NCBI GenBank assembly: GCA_039795715.1
Contig: JBDKLD010000041.1
Span: 1-6,774 of the forward strand
Origin: JAGOSA01 sp039795715
GTDB lineage: Bacteria > Patescibacteriota > Minisyncoccia > Phycocordibacterales > UBA9973
Length of the DNA: 6,774 nucleotides
Direction: 5' to 3'
Part shown: one piece after another, positions 1 to 4,231 of the stretch
Layout of the letters: the number at the start of each line of letters is the position of its first letter
How positions within the stretch are numbered: the stretch's first letter is position 1
Program-made: the position numbers and the translations under genes
Notes under the pieces: generated by a model
The model's input: the letters and a program-made list of their open reading frames with translations, nothing else
Database searches by the model: none
Told to the model about the DNA's origin: nothing

Positions 1-106
1 TACTCTGTCCGACACCACGCCAAGCATAATTTGTTAGCGCTAGTCGGAAGCTATATTGGTAAATATTCGACTCAGCCGATACTGTTTCTGATAGGAAGAA
101 ACGCAT
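1..106 (-). CDS. Possible 5' end of an unidentified gene running off the left edge
   Basis: Reading leftward from an ATG at 106-104, the frame stays open to the window edge for 35 codons (begins MRFFLSETVSAESNIYQYS). An AGGA lies four bases before the ATG, and a -10/-35 pair (122-149) sits just upstream, which would leave only about ten bases of leader. The same frame is also open further upstream to an ATG at 169-167, so the start is uncertain. The fragment is too short to assign to a family. A rival reading is the tail of a + strand gene: + frame 1 is open from base 1 to a TGA at 175-177 (58 codons), though its cysteine/histidine-rich product looks less natural. Only one of these can be right, and both may be noise. 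Confidence 0.2.
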   Translation of the reverse strand, partial: MRFFLSETVSAESNIYQYSFRLALTNYAWRGVGQS

Positions 107-121
107 GGCTTCCTGTTCAGC

Positions 122-149
122 ATTATACCGCAAGGGTTTTTTTGGGCAA
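122..149 (-). promoter_or_regulatory. Candidate sigma70-type promoter, leftward
   Basis: On the - strand, TTGCCC (149-144) and a perfect TATAAT (127-122) are separated by 16 bases. It would serve the partial frame beginning at 106. The -35 matches only in its first three and one further position, and the implied 5' leader is very short, so this is tentative. Confidence 0.3.
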
Positions 150-173
150 CAGGTTACAGGGATGCACATTATT

Positions 174-204
174 TTGACAAATTCATAATAAATGTTTTTA
201 TATA
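174..204 (+). promoter_or_regulatory. Candidate sigma70-type promoter, rightward
   Basis: A perfect TTGACA (174-179) is followed after 17-19 bases by the AT run TTTATATA (197-204). If used, it would give the SIMPL gene a leader of about 180 nt, in addition to the closer promoter at 320-348. The 178-319 stretch is AT-rich and shows no other feature. Confidence 0.35.
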
Positions 205-319
205 TTTTGATTTACGAAATAAACTATGGCACTTTTATAAAAATCTCAAACAATTCTTGAATTTCGGCAATTATCGCAACATTTTTCCTCTCTATTTTTC
301 GACTCGAAAATTCAGTTCT

Positions 320-348
320 TTGCTATTGTTTCTACCATCATATATGAT
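320..348 (+). promoter_or_regulatory. Promoter of the SIMPL gene
   Basis: TTGCTA (320-325), a 17-base spacer and TATGAT (343-348) make a good sigma70-type promoter. Transcription would begin near 355, leaving a leader of about 37 nt that has no Shine-Dalgarno sequence before the ATG at 392. Confidence 0.5.
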
Positions 349-349
349 G
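336..349. promoter_or_regulatory. Perfect 14-bp palindrome on the -10 box, candidate operator
   Basis: CATCATATATGATG is a perfect palindrome that contains the whole -10 box of the promoter at 320-348. A dimeric DNA-binding protein sitting here would block RNA polymerase, so a repressor site is the natural reading. The regulator is unknown; the dyad differs from the one before the TrmB-like gene. Confidence 0.4.
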
Positions 350-391
350 AGGTTAGAGATAATTTTTACCAAGTAATTCTCCCTCATTTGT

Positions 392-1144
392 ATGAAAAAC
401 ACCTTTTTCGATCGTCCGTACGTCGCAGCCGGTACTGTCCTCGGCATTGCTTTTATTGTCGCTTTTCTCGTTCTTGGTGGCTCGGTCAAACACTTGCGAG
501 CGAATGAAAATACTATTTCAGTTACTGGTTCGGCAAAAGAGCGCGTCAGTTCAGATATTGGCAAATTTACAGGCTCTTGGACGCGCACAACGAGCAAATA
601 CGCCATCGCAGGAGGCTACACTGAGCTTGCTGTCGATCTCGGCAAGGTCAAGACATTCCTCAAGTCACAAGATATATCTGACGATGAGATTTCAATCGAT
701 CCAGCCACAAGCTACACAGAATACGATTACGATGAGCGTGGTAATCGCATCATGAGCTCAGAACGAGTTATTTTACGACAAAGCATCTCTATAACATCTT
801 CAGATTTAGAAAAGATTAAGAAAATTGCTGAGAATATCCCAGAGCTTGTAAAGAGGGGAGTCTTTTTTGAGGCCGCAGCACCTCAATACCTTTATTCAAG
901 TGAGAAACTCTCAACCATCCGTGTTTCGCTCATGAGTAAAGCCATCACCGATGCAAAAAACCGCGCTGATGCTATTGCCGAAGCCACCGGCGCAAAGGTT
1001 CGTAAACTCGCTACAGCTTCATCTGGTGTCGTTCAACTTCTCCGCCCTGACTCTGTCGACGTAGAAGACTATGGTTCATACGATACGTCAACTATCGAAA
1101 AAGACGTTATGATAACGGTTCGCGCCAATTTCGAACTCAAGTAA
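392..1144 (+). CDS. SIMPL-domain (DUF541) membrane-anchored protein
   Basis: This 250-aa protein starts with a short cytoplasmic stretch and one hydrophobic helix (about residues 11-30), an uncleaved anchor that places the rest outside the membrane. From about residue 40 it follows the SIMPL/DUF541 pattern: an opening strand TISVTGSAKERV, a long middle region, the family-typical helix LMSKAITDAKNRADAIAEAT (180-199) ending near a GAKV turn, and a closing strand MITVRANFEL. The length is normal for the family. SIMPL proteins (for example E. coli YggE) have been linked to oxidative-stress tolerance and envelope functions, but no reaction is established. The ATG at 392 is the only start that keeps the anchor helix with its short charged N-terminus. 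The gene has its own promoter (320-348) and terminator (1160-1190), so it is monocistronic. There is no Shine-Dalgarno. Confidence 0.88.
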   Translation: MKNTFFDRPYVAAGTVLGIAFIVAFLVLGGSVKHLRANENTISVTGSAKERVSSDIGKFTGSWTRTTSKYAIAGGYTELAVDLGKVKTFLKSQDISDDEISIDPATSYTEYDYDERGNRIMSSERVILRQSISITSSDLEKIKKIAENIPELVKRGVFFEAAAPQYLYSSEKLSTIRVSLMSKAITDAKNRADAIAEATGAKVRKLATASSGVVQLLRPDSVDVEDYGSYDTSTIEKDVMITVRANFELK

Positions 1145-1159
1145 CGAAAAAAGCAAAGT

Positions 1160-1190
1160 AATCCCCACAAAAAAGTGGGGATTTTCTTTT
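1160..1190 (+). terminator. Intrinsic terminator after the SIMPL gene
   Basis: A 9-bp perfect stem AATCCCCAC / GTGGGGATT (1160-1168 with 1175-1183) closes a six-A loop and runs into TTTTCTTTTAT. It ends the SIMPL unit 15 bases after its stop codon. Confidence 0.9.
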
Positions 1191-1202
1191 ATCGGAGGTA
1201 CG

Positions 1203-1220
1203 ATGAGAGAAATAGTTTAA
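1203..1220 (+). CDS. Possible five-codon leader peptide with a strong ribosome site
   Basis: GGAGG (1194-1198) lies four bases before ATG 1203, which reads MREIV and stops at TAA 1218-1220. The start of the next gene (1232) is 11 bases beyond that stop, close enough for ribosomes to re-initiate. It is one of only two strong Shine-Dalgarno matches I see in the window, and neither belongs to a normal-length gene. It could be a translated leader controlling the 1232 gene, or chance. Confidence 0.25.
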   Translation: MREIV

Positions 1221-1231
1221 AACCTAATATT

Positions 1232-1855
1232 ATGAACCTAAGCAGATACCCCTTGCGAAAGGAAACAACTGTTTCCCAAGCTGAAATTGAACTCTTGATA
1301 CAGAAAAGAGATGAAAATCTTATTATCAACAAGAATGGTAACTCAGCGGTTGCTCTCGCGAGTATCCTCAGAGAAGGCAAGGAAGAAATCATCCTGTTTG
1401 CAAATGGTTGGAGTGATCCAATATTTACTAACAACAGCACAATGCAAGAGCTTAAAAATTTTATTGAAAGACATAAAACAAGGCTCATTATTTTGTTTGC
1501 AGGTGAACCAAAAGGTAAAATTCCCATATTTCTACTTGATTATGTTTGTTTTAGAAATAATAAATTGGAAATTATCGAAGTTTCACTCAACATAGCTACG
1601 AAGTTTTTCGATATTCAGGGAGAACGACCAATGTCATTTTCTCAGTATCCTGTTATTGTCGATAAATGCATGTGTCATATACGTCTTTACCCAAATAAAT
1701 TTACGTTTGGAGAAATATATTCCTGCACTGCCGTTGGCGAAAAAGAAAAAAAAGTAGTCGAAAGCAACCTACTGCGAATCCAAGCACTTATTGACTTGAA
1801 GAAAGGCAAGCTCGTACCACTAGCTCCACAAGTATCTGTCACAGAAAAAATATAA
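1232..1855 (+). CDS. Hypothetical alpha/beta protein, weakly PLD/TrmB-sensor-like
   Basis: I do not recognise this 207-aa protein. Residues from about 35 run as a helix (SAVALASILREGKEEI), a hydrophobic strand (IILFANGW), an amphipathic helix (MQELKNFIERH) and a second strand (TRLIILFAGEP). This helix-strand-helix-strand order resembles one lobe of the phospholipase D-like fold, also used as the sensor part of TrmB proteins such as the next gene's product. No HKD catalytic motif is present, so nuclease or lipase activity is not expected. There is no signal peptide or membrane helix. The frame is open back to a GTG at 1175, but that codon lies in the terminator hairpin of the preceding gene, so ATG 1232 is chosen. 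No Shine-Dalgarno precedes it and no clear promoter separates it from the upstream terminator. A terminator follows directly. Confidence 0.75.
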   Translation: MNLSRYPLRKETTVSQAEIELLIQKRDENLIINKNGNSAVALASILREGKEEIILFANGWSDPIFTNNSTMQELKNFIERHKTRLIILFAGEPKGKIPIFLLDYVCFRNNKLEIIEVSLNIATKFFDIQGERPMSFSQYPVIVDKCMCHIRLYPNKFTFGEIYSCTAVGEKEKKVVESNLLRIQALIDLKKGKLVPLAPQVSVTEKI

Positions 1856-1882
1856 CACCCTCAGTATTTTGGGTGTTTTTTT
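1854..1882 (+). terminator. Intrinsic terminator overlapping the stop codon at 1855
   Basis: A 7-bp stem AACACCC / GGGTGTT (1854-1860 with 1871-1877) encloses a ten-base loop and is followed by a T run to 1882. The stem begins inside the TAA stop of the 1232 gene. On the - strand the stem is followed by ATATTTTTT, so it could stop transcription both ways. Confidence 0.85.
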
Positions 1883-1899
1883 ACTTTCTGTAGCATAAA

Positions 1900-1920
1900 T
1901 TACTATGTTACTATAGAGTA
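1900..1920. promoter_or_regulatory. TACT-N4-AGTA dyad, candidate TrmB-type operator
   Basis: TACT (1909-1912), ATAG and AGTA (1917-1920) form an inverted repeat that overlaps the first bases of the -10 box. A second TTACTAT copy lies just upstream (1900-1906). The characterised archaeal TrmB operator has the form TACT-N3-AGTA (recalled from the family literature), so this is a plausible site for the gene's own product to bind and repress itself. The spacer differs by one base. Confidence 0.45.
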
Positions 1921-1924
1921 TAAT
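1919..1924 (+). promoter_or_regulatory. -10 box for a probable leaderless mRNA
   Basis: A perfect TATAAT ends only seven bases before the ATG at 1932, so transcription would begin on or next to the start codon. No convincing -35 lies 16-18 bases upstream, which may mean that an activator is needed, and no Shine-Dalgarno could fit. Confidence 0.55.
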
Positions 1925-1931
1925 CACTTAT

Positions 1932-2687
1932 ATGATTGAACAATTTCTGGAGAATATTGGATTGAGTCAAAAAGAATCCATGGTTTATATGGCACTCTTG
2001 GCAGTTGAGTCTTCATCAGTCATAGACCTCGCAAAAAAGACTGATATTAAAAGGACTTCAATATATCCGATCATAGAGTCTCTTGAAAAAAAGGGACTGG
2101 TCAGCGAGGTTGAGGTAGGCAAAAAGAATGAATACCGAGCTGAAGCTCCTGAGCGACTAGAAACCTATATAAAAAATGAACAGGCTCGCCTCAATGAACA
2201 GGCAAAACTTTTAGATGAAGTCATTCCCCGGTTAAAAAGCGTTTCTCGTGACCAGGGCGAAAGACCTGTCATCAAGTACTACGATGGGCGGGAAGGTATC
2301 CTTAGCTCCATATCTGAGTATCTCGGAGAAAGCGAAAAAGGAGGTGATCTTTACACTGTTTACCCTAGGGATATTATCGAAGAGACTTTTACCGAAAGTG
2401 AACTGAAGAAGGTTAGGGGTAATCGAAGATCAAAAAATGTCTTAGTTCACTCCCTCTATACATACTCCAAAGGCTCCCTAGATAACGATGAATTGTCTAA
2501 TCGCACCCAACTTTCCGAAGATAAGGAGTTTCCTATACTGTGCGATATCGGCGTTTATGAGGATAAAGTCCGAATATATACCCTTGGAAAGAAGCTTTCA
2601 GCCATCAATATCAAGAATCATGATCTGGCTGAGACTCTAAAATCCCTCATTCGCCTCGCAATTTTACAAGTTAAAGGGAAAAAATAA
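1932..2687 (+). CDS. TrmB-family transcriptional regulator
   Basis: This 251-aa protein has the TrmB layout. Residues 1-75 form a winged helix-turn-helix: FLENIGLSQKESMVYMALL opens it, KKTDIKRTSIYPIIESLEKK carries the recognition helix, and VGKKNEYRAEAPERL forms the wing. A heptad-like helix (about 82-104, NEQARLNEQAKLLDEVIPRL) would make the dimer coiled coil. The C-terminal half starts with the typical VIKYYDGREGI strand-turn and continues as the PLD-like sensor domain seen in this family. TrmB proteins bind operator DNA as dimers. In archaea they sense sugars, but the ligand here cannot be told. Full length, cytoplasmic, monocistronic. The leaderless promoter and TACT-N4-AGTA dyad point to autoregulation. 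No sugar transporter gene is adjacent, so the targets are unknown. Confidence 0.88.
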   Translation: MIEQFLENIGLSQKESMVYMALLAVESSSVIDLAKKTDIKRTSIYPIIESLEKKGLVSEVEVGKKNEYRAEAPERLETYIKNEQARLNEQAKLLDEVIPRLKSVSRDQGERPVIKYYDGREGILSSISEYLGESEKGGDLYTVYPRDIIEETFTESELKKVRGNRRSKNVLVHSLYTYSKGSLDNDELSNRTQLSEDKEFPILCDIGVYEDKVRIYTLGKKLSAINIKNHDLAETLKSLIRLAILQVKGKK

Positions 2688-2717
2688 TACCCTCTGTGTT
2701 AGAGGGTATTTTTTCTT
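2686..2717. terminator. Bidirectional intrinsic terminator after the TrmB-like gene
   Basis: A perfect 10-bp stem (2686-2695 with 2701-2710, core ACCCTCT / AGAGGGT) has a five-base loop and a T run on the + strand (2709-2715). On the - strand it is followed by A and six T (2685-2679). It can therefore also end a leftward transcript coming from the promoter at 3115-3143. Confidence 0.88.
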
Positions 2718-2824
2718 TATCGCGACAATGGCTGTCTTTATTTGCCATTTTTCATTATTTACTATTTGAATTTACTAATTTCTGCTGTGTGTCTTCAATA
2801 CATATGGTGTCTAACCCTTATTGG

Positions 2825-2858
2825 GAGAGGGAAGAGAATCTTGGATCCTCTTCCTCTC
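2825..2858. repeat. Purine/pyrimidine inverted repeat
   Basis: GAGAGGGA (2825-2832) pairs with TTCCTCTC (2851-2858) with one G-T pair. After one bulged A, GAG (2834-2836) pairs with CTC (2848-2850), giving an 11-bp stem. No T run follows on either strand, so it is not an ordinary terminator. Confidence 0.55.
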
Positions 2859-2889
2859 AAATAAAGTTTAGTCCTGCATGGTATCGATT

Positions 2890-3006
2890 TTAAACTGTTA
2901 GACAACACTTCTTTTTAGCAGATCTAGTGATCCGGCCTGGGTTGAGAATTTCTAACCAAGGATCACTAAGCGATATTGAGCACATGGAAACAGATTTATG
3001 TTCCAT
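2890..3006 (-). CDS. Possible 38-aa small protein
   Basis: A leftward ATG at 3006 opens a 38-codon frame (MEHKSVSMCSISLSDPWLEI...) that ends in TAA at 2892-2890. Its ATG directly follows the stop of the frame at 3007-3087, as in a coupled pair, and it lies behind the leftward promoter at 3115-3143. The product has two adjacent cysteines near its basic end and no recognisable motif. The hairpin at 2925-2968 lies within it, which argues for structure rather than coding. Low confidence. Confidence 0.15.
   Translation of the reverse strand: MEHKSVSMCSISLSDPWLEILNPGRITRSAKKKCCLTV
2925..2968. repeat. 9-bp inverted repeat with paired interior
   Basis: TAGTGATCC (2925-2933) and GGATCACTA (2960-2968) are perfect inverted repeats. 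Inside, GGTTG (2940-2944) can pair with TAACC (2953-2957), giving one extended hairpin. The same fold is possible in RNA from either strand. There is no T run, so it is not a terminator. Confidence 0.6.
2984..3006. repeat. Small inverted repeat
   Basis: ATGGAA-A-C (2984-2991) pairs with GTTCCAT (3000-3006) as a 7-bp stem with one bulged A and an eight-base loop. It continues the hairpin series of this stretch. On the - strand it covers the ATG of the possible 38-aa frame. Confidence 0.4.
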
Positions 3007-3087
3007 TTAGTCGCTCTTTTCTACGTAAATTAAGACAGTGCCATCTTTCGTGGCCACGATAACTTTTTTTGCAGTTCAATCCATCAT
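3007..3087 (-). pseudogene. Tiny frame broken by an in-frame TGA at codon 4
   Basis: About 20 bases after the expected start of the leftward transcript (near 3108), an A-rich leader ends in ATGATGGAT, then TGA (3078-3076). The same frame continues as TAKKVIVATKDGTVLIYVEK and stops at TAA 3009-3007. The post-stop part alternates like a genuine beta hairpin, and TGG in place of TGA would give an ordinary 26-aa peptide. It may be a small gene inactivated by a nonsense change, a recoded UGA, or chance. Standard stop use elsewhere (TGA at 5337-5339) argues against recoding. Confidence 0.18.
3048..3059. repeat. 12-bp perfect palindrome
   Basis: TCGTGGCCACGA reads identically on both strands. It lies within the putative leftward transcript, about 50 bases past its predicted start, where it could be a protein-binding dyad. 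Nothing else links it to a regulator. Confidence 0.35.
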
Positions 3088-3114
3088 TATTTTAGATATT
3101 TAAAATTTGCCTTT

Positions 3115-3143
3115 AGTTTATCAGATAAGAATAAAAATGTCAA
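3115..3143 (-). promoter_or_regulatory. Strong leftward promoter
   Basis: On the - strand, consensus TTGACA (3143-3138), exactly 17 bases, then TAAACT (3120-3115). Transcription would start near 3108 and run toward the bidirectional terminator at 2686-2717. No large gene lies in its path. It is divergent from the promoter at 3288-3316. Confidence 0.6.
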
Positions 3144-3287
3144 GTATTAATGACAATATGAAAAAATATTACCTTGATAAAGTCAAATATATCAATAATA
3201 AGTCATTACTAAATATCACATTAAAAAATATAAAACCTTGTAAAATAAGGATATAATATTAACTTTTAAAATAAATGACGAAAAAGC
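3144..3287. other. AT-rich divergent promoter region
   Basis: This is the most AT-rich part of the window, lying between two divergent strong promoters. It has recurring short motifs such as AATATCA (near 3187, 3213 and again at 3335) and an isolated TATAAT (3252-3257) with no usable -35. It may act as an UP-element or regulator-binding zone. No coding potential is seen. Confidence 0.4.
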
Positions 3288-3316
3288 TTGACAAAAGGAA
3301 TGCAATCTGATATACT
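3288..3316 (+). promoter_or_regulatory. Near-consensus rightward promoter of the structured RNA
   Basis: TTGACA (3288-3293), a 17-base spacer and TATACT (3311-3316) form the best promoter in the window. Transcription would start near 3323 and immediately enter the folded region at 3323-3480. The nearest gene start is 240 bases away. Confidence 0.75.
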
Positions 3317-3322
3317 CTCCCC

Positions 3323-3480
3323 AGAGTTTGATAAATATCAATAACATCTCAAAGGGAATACAGTGAGCGTTGCCACTGAGCGTTATTCACTAGAAGCCGT
3401 CTGCGCCCACAAAGTAACAAAGTTATAAAGGGTTAGCCATGGCATTACGGGTAATGCTCACCGTATTCCCTTTGGGAATA
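3323..3480 (+). ncRNA. Structured RNA of unknown class (stand-alone RNA or riboswitch-like leader)
   Basis: The region is delimited by a strong promoter and a 15-bp closing stem: 3347-3361 pairs with 3463-3477 (one G-T pair, core AAAGGGAATAC / GTATTCCCTTT). Inside, sub-helices can form: AGTGAG/TTCACT (3362-3367 with 3386-3391), CCC/GGG (3406-3408 with 3430-3432) around GTAAC-AAA-GTTAT (3414-3426), and GCATTA-CGGG-TAATGC (3442-3457). A small 5' hairpin TTGAT/ATCAA lies at 3328-3341. The 3' arm of the closing stem can alternatively fold with its own downstream copy, TATTCCC-TTT-GGGAATA (3464-3480), a mutually exclusive pairing typical of riboswitches. I see none of the conserved cores of RNase P, tmRNA, 6S, SRP RNA or the common riboswitches. 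No T run directly follows, so transcription may continue to the 3564 gene. Confidence 0.55.
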
Positions 3481-3535
3481 AGTAATAAGATGCATAGATT
3501 TTTAGGAGGGAAATAGAGTTAGTATAGTTAAATCC

Positions 3536-3563
3536 TGAAATAAACCCATAAAAACCTATATCT
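3536..3563 (+). promoter_or_regulatory. Shared leader, copy 1 (shortened)
   Basis: TGAAATA (3536-3542) and CATAAAAAC (3547-3555) match the leader before the 6210 gene exactly, with five fewer bases between the two blocks. The ATG follows at 3564. A possible -10 (TATAGT, 3523-3528) lies just upstream. No Shine-Dalgarno is present next to the start; an orphan AGGAGGG at 3504-3510 is over 50 bases away. Confidence 0.45.
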
Positions 3564-3884
3564 ATGGAAAAGATCCTTATTACTACCTGGTACCAAGTTG
3601 CTGAGCCTGAAATAGAAGCCAGCGACCTGAGAATATTCTCATATGAGTTCGAGTTGAGTCGTTTTGAAGACTCTGCCAAGCTTTTATATACGATTGCTTC
3701 TGATCTCTATGATCAGATGACACGTATTTCAAGCGGCAGGGATCACAGCGATCCCGGACAAATGATGATTATGCTTTCAGGTAATAGTTTCTCGGCAAAG
3801 AGATACTGCTATGTCGTAAAGGCCTATATCGATTTCTTTGAAATTGATCAGGAAATTTGCGAGTGCGTATTTGTTGAAGAGTAA
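3564..3884 (+). CDS. Hypothetical acidic 106-aa protein
   Basis: I do not recognise this gene. The product is soluble and acidic (ends CVFVEE), with an N-terminal strand (KILITTWYQV), an acidic segment, a helix around residues 35-55 (FEDSAKLLYTIASDLYDQM), a polar loop (SSGRDHSDPG), a short strand (MMIMLSG) and a C-terminal amphipathic helix (YVVKAYIDFFEIDQEI). No signal peptide, membrane helix or catalytic motif is visible. ATG 3564 is preceded by a copy of the leader shared by four other genes here, which supports this start and the reality of the gene. It is the first gene downstream of the structured RNA at 3323-3480 and could be under its control. A perfect hairpin without a T run follows. 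Confidence 0.72.
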   Translation: MEKILITTWYQVAEPEIEASDLRIFSYEFELSRFEDSAKLLYTIASDLYDQMTRISSGRDHSDPGQMMIMLSGNSFSAKRYCYVVKAYIDFFEIDQEICECVFVEE

Positions 3885-3898
3885 CTGGTACCAACGGC

Positions 3899-3925
3899 GC
3901 GAGATTGCCTATCAGGCAATCTCGC
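3899..3925. repeat. Perfect 12-bp hairpin between genes
   Basis: GCGAGATTGCCT (3899-3910) and its exact complement (3914-3925) are separated by a three-base loop. This is a very stable hairpin 14 bases after the 3564 gene. Neither strand shows a T run behind it, so it is a weak intrinsic terminator at best. It may instead protect mRNA 3' ends or mark a cassette boundary. Confidence 0.7.
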
Positions 3926-3968
3926 TTACCGTTAAAAATTGATAAATCTAAACAATTCTTTAATATAA

Positions 3969-4009
3969 ATTCACATAAAACCGGGGACAGGGTACTGAAC
4001 ACGAACATC
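3969..4009 (+). promoter_or_regulatory. Shared leader, copy 2, apparently interrupted by a 20-base insertion
   Basis: ATTCACATAAAA (3969-3980) is identical to bases 6187-6198 of the leader before the 6210 gene. There the A-rich run continues straight to the ATG. Here 20 bases (3981-4000, starting CCGGGGACAGGG) intervene before ACGAACATC and ATG 4010. Removing them restores nearly the same spacing as in copy 5. Confidence 0.45.
3977..3995. repeat. Possible REP-like fragment
   Basis: The string AAAACCGGGGACAGGGTAC resembles the CCGGGGACAG-type sequences that I recall as widespread intergenic elements associated with REP/Y1 transposases in many bacteria. Only one arm is visible and no transposase lies in the window. 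Identification rests on memory of the motif. Confidence 0.25.
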
Positions 4010-4216
4010 ATGAATTTCTTCCGTTTCTTTCTGGGTACGCCTCAGAGAATGCTTAGCACGGCCGGACTACTATTTTTCGTGTGGTGCATGTGCAACTTGG
4101 AGCACGTCAAGTACTTTTTGTGCGACTTGCTTAGTGTGGCAATAAATCAAGTATTGCCCCTTGCCCTCATTGTGCTCCTCATCGCGTACTTGTTACGCAG
4201 AGCACTACGAGGATAG
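4010..4216 (+). CDS. Small two-helix membrane protein, 68 aa
   Basis: The frame is open far upstream, but the only ATG is at 4010. It gives a 68-aa protein with an N-terminal amphipathic stretch (MNFFRFFLGTPQRM), a hydrophobic helix (about 16-30, STAGLLFFVWCMCNL), a short polar-cysteine loop (EHVKYFLCDLL) and a second helix (about 46-64, NQVLPLALIVLLIAYLL) ending in the positive tail RRALRG. This predicts an inner-membrane hairpin. I do not recognise a family, and two-helix proteins of this size include toxins, holins and transporter subunits, none of which can be chosen here. The upstream region carries a copy of the shared leader, interrupted by a 20-base insertion. No Shine-Dalgarno. Confidence 0.6.
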   Translation: MNFFRFFLGTPQRMLSTAGLLFFVWCMCNLEHVKYFLCDLLSVAINQVLPLALIVLLIAYLLRRALRG

Positions 4217-4231
4217 TATTCCTGGTTTTGT

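Larger units (their letters stand above)
2718..3114 (-). other. Gene-poor stretch, probably transcribed leftward, rich in hairpins
   Basis: No reading frame of normal size exists here on either strand. A strong leftward promoter (3115-3143) at one end and a bidirectional terminator (2686-2717) at the other frame a potential - strand transcript of about 420 nt. Inside it are the inverted repeats at 2825-2858, 2925-2968 and 2984-3006, a 12-bp palindrome at 3048-3059, and two tiny frames (3007-3087, 2890-3006). It could be a non-coding RNA, a decayed gene, or a carrier of very small proteins. Confidence 0.35.

Noticed and set aside
1175..1231. Upstream GTG start for the 207-aa protein (giving 226 aa)
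   Set aside because: It lies inside the terminator hairpin of the preceding gene, and the added residues are low-quality; ATG 1232 is more likely.
2696..2893. 65-codon + strand frame after the TrmB-like gene
   Set aside because: It starts with GTG within the terminator loop and has no ribosome site or recognisable product.
3372..3378. GCCACTG, a box found in cobalamin riboswitches, inside the structured RNA
   Set aside because: A seven-base match alone; the B12 box and other conserved blocks are missing.
3587..3894. 10-bp direct repeat CTGGTACCAA at 3587-3596 and 3885-3894 flanking the 106-aa gene
   Set aside because: Short, half within coding sequence (Trp-Tyr-Gln codons), and without other signs of a mobile element.
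3905..4009. TTG start extending the 68-aa membrane protein to 103 aa
   Set aside because: The extension runs through the perfect 3899-3925 hairpin and the shared leader; the first ATG is at 4010.
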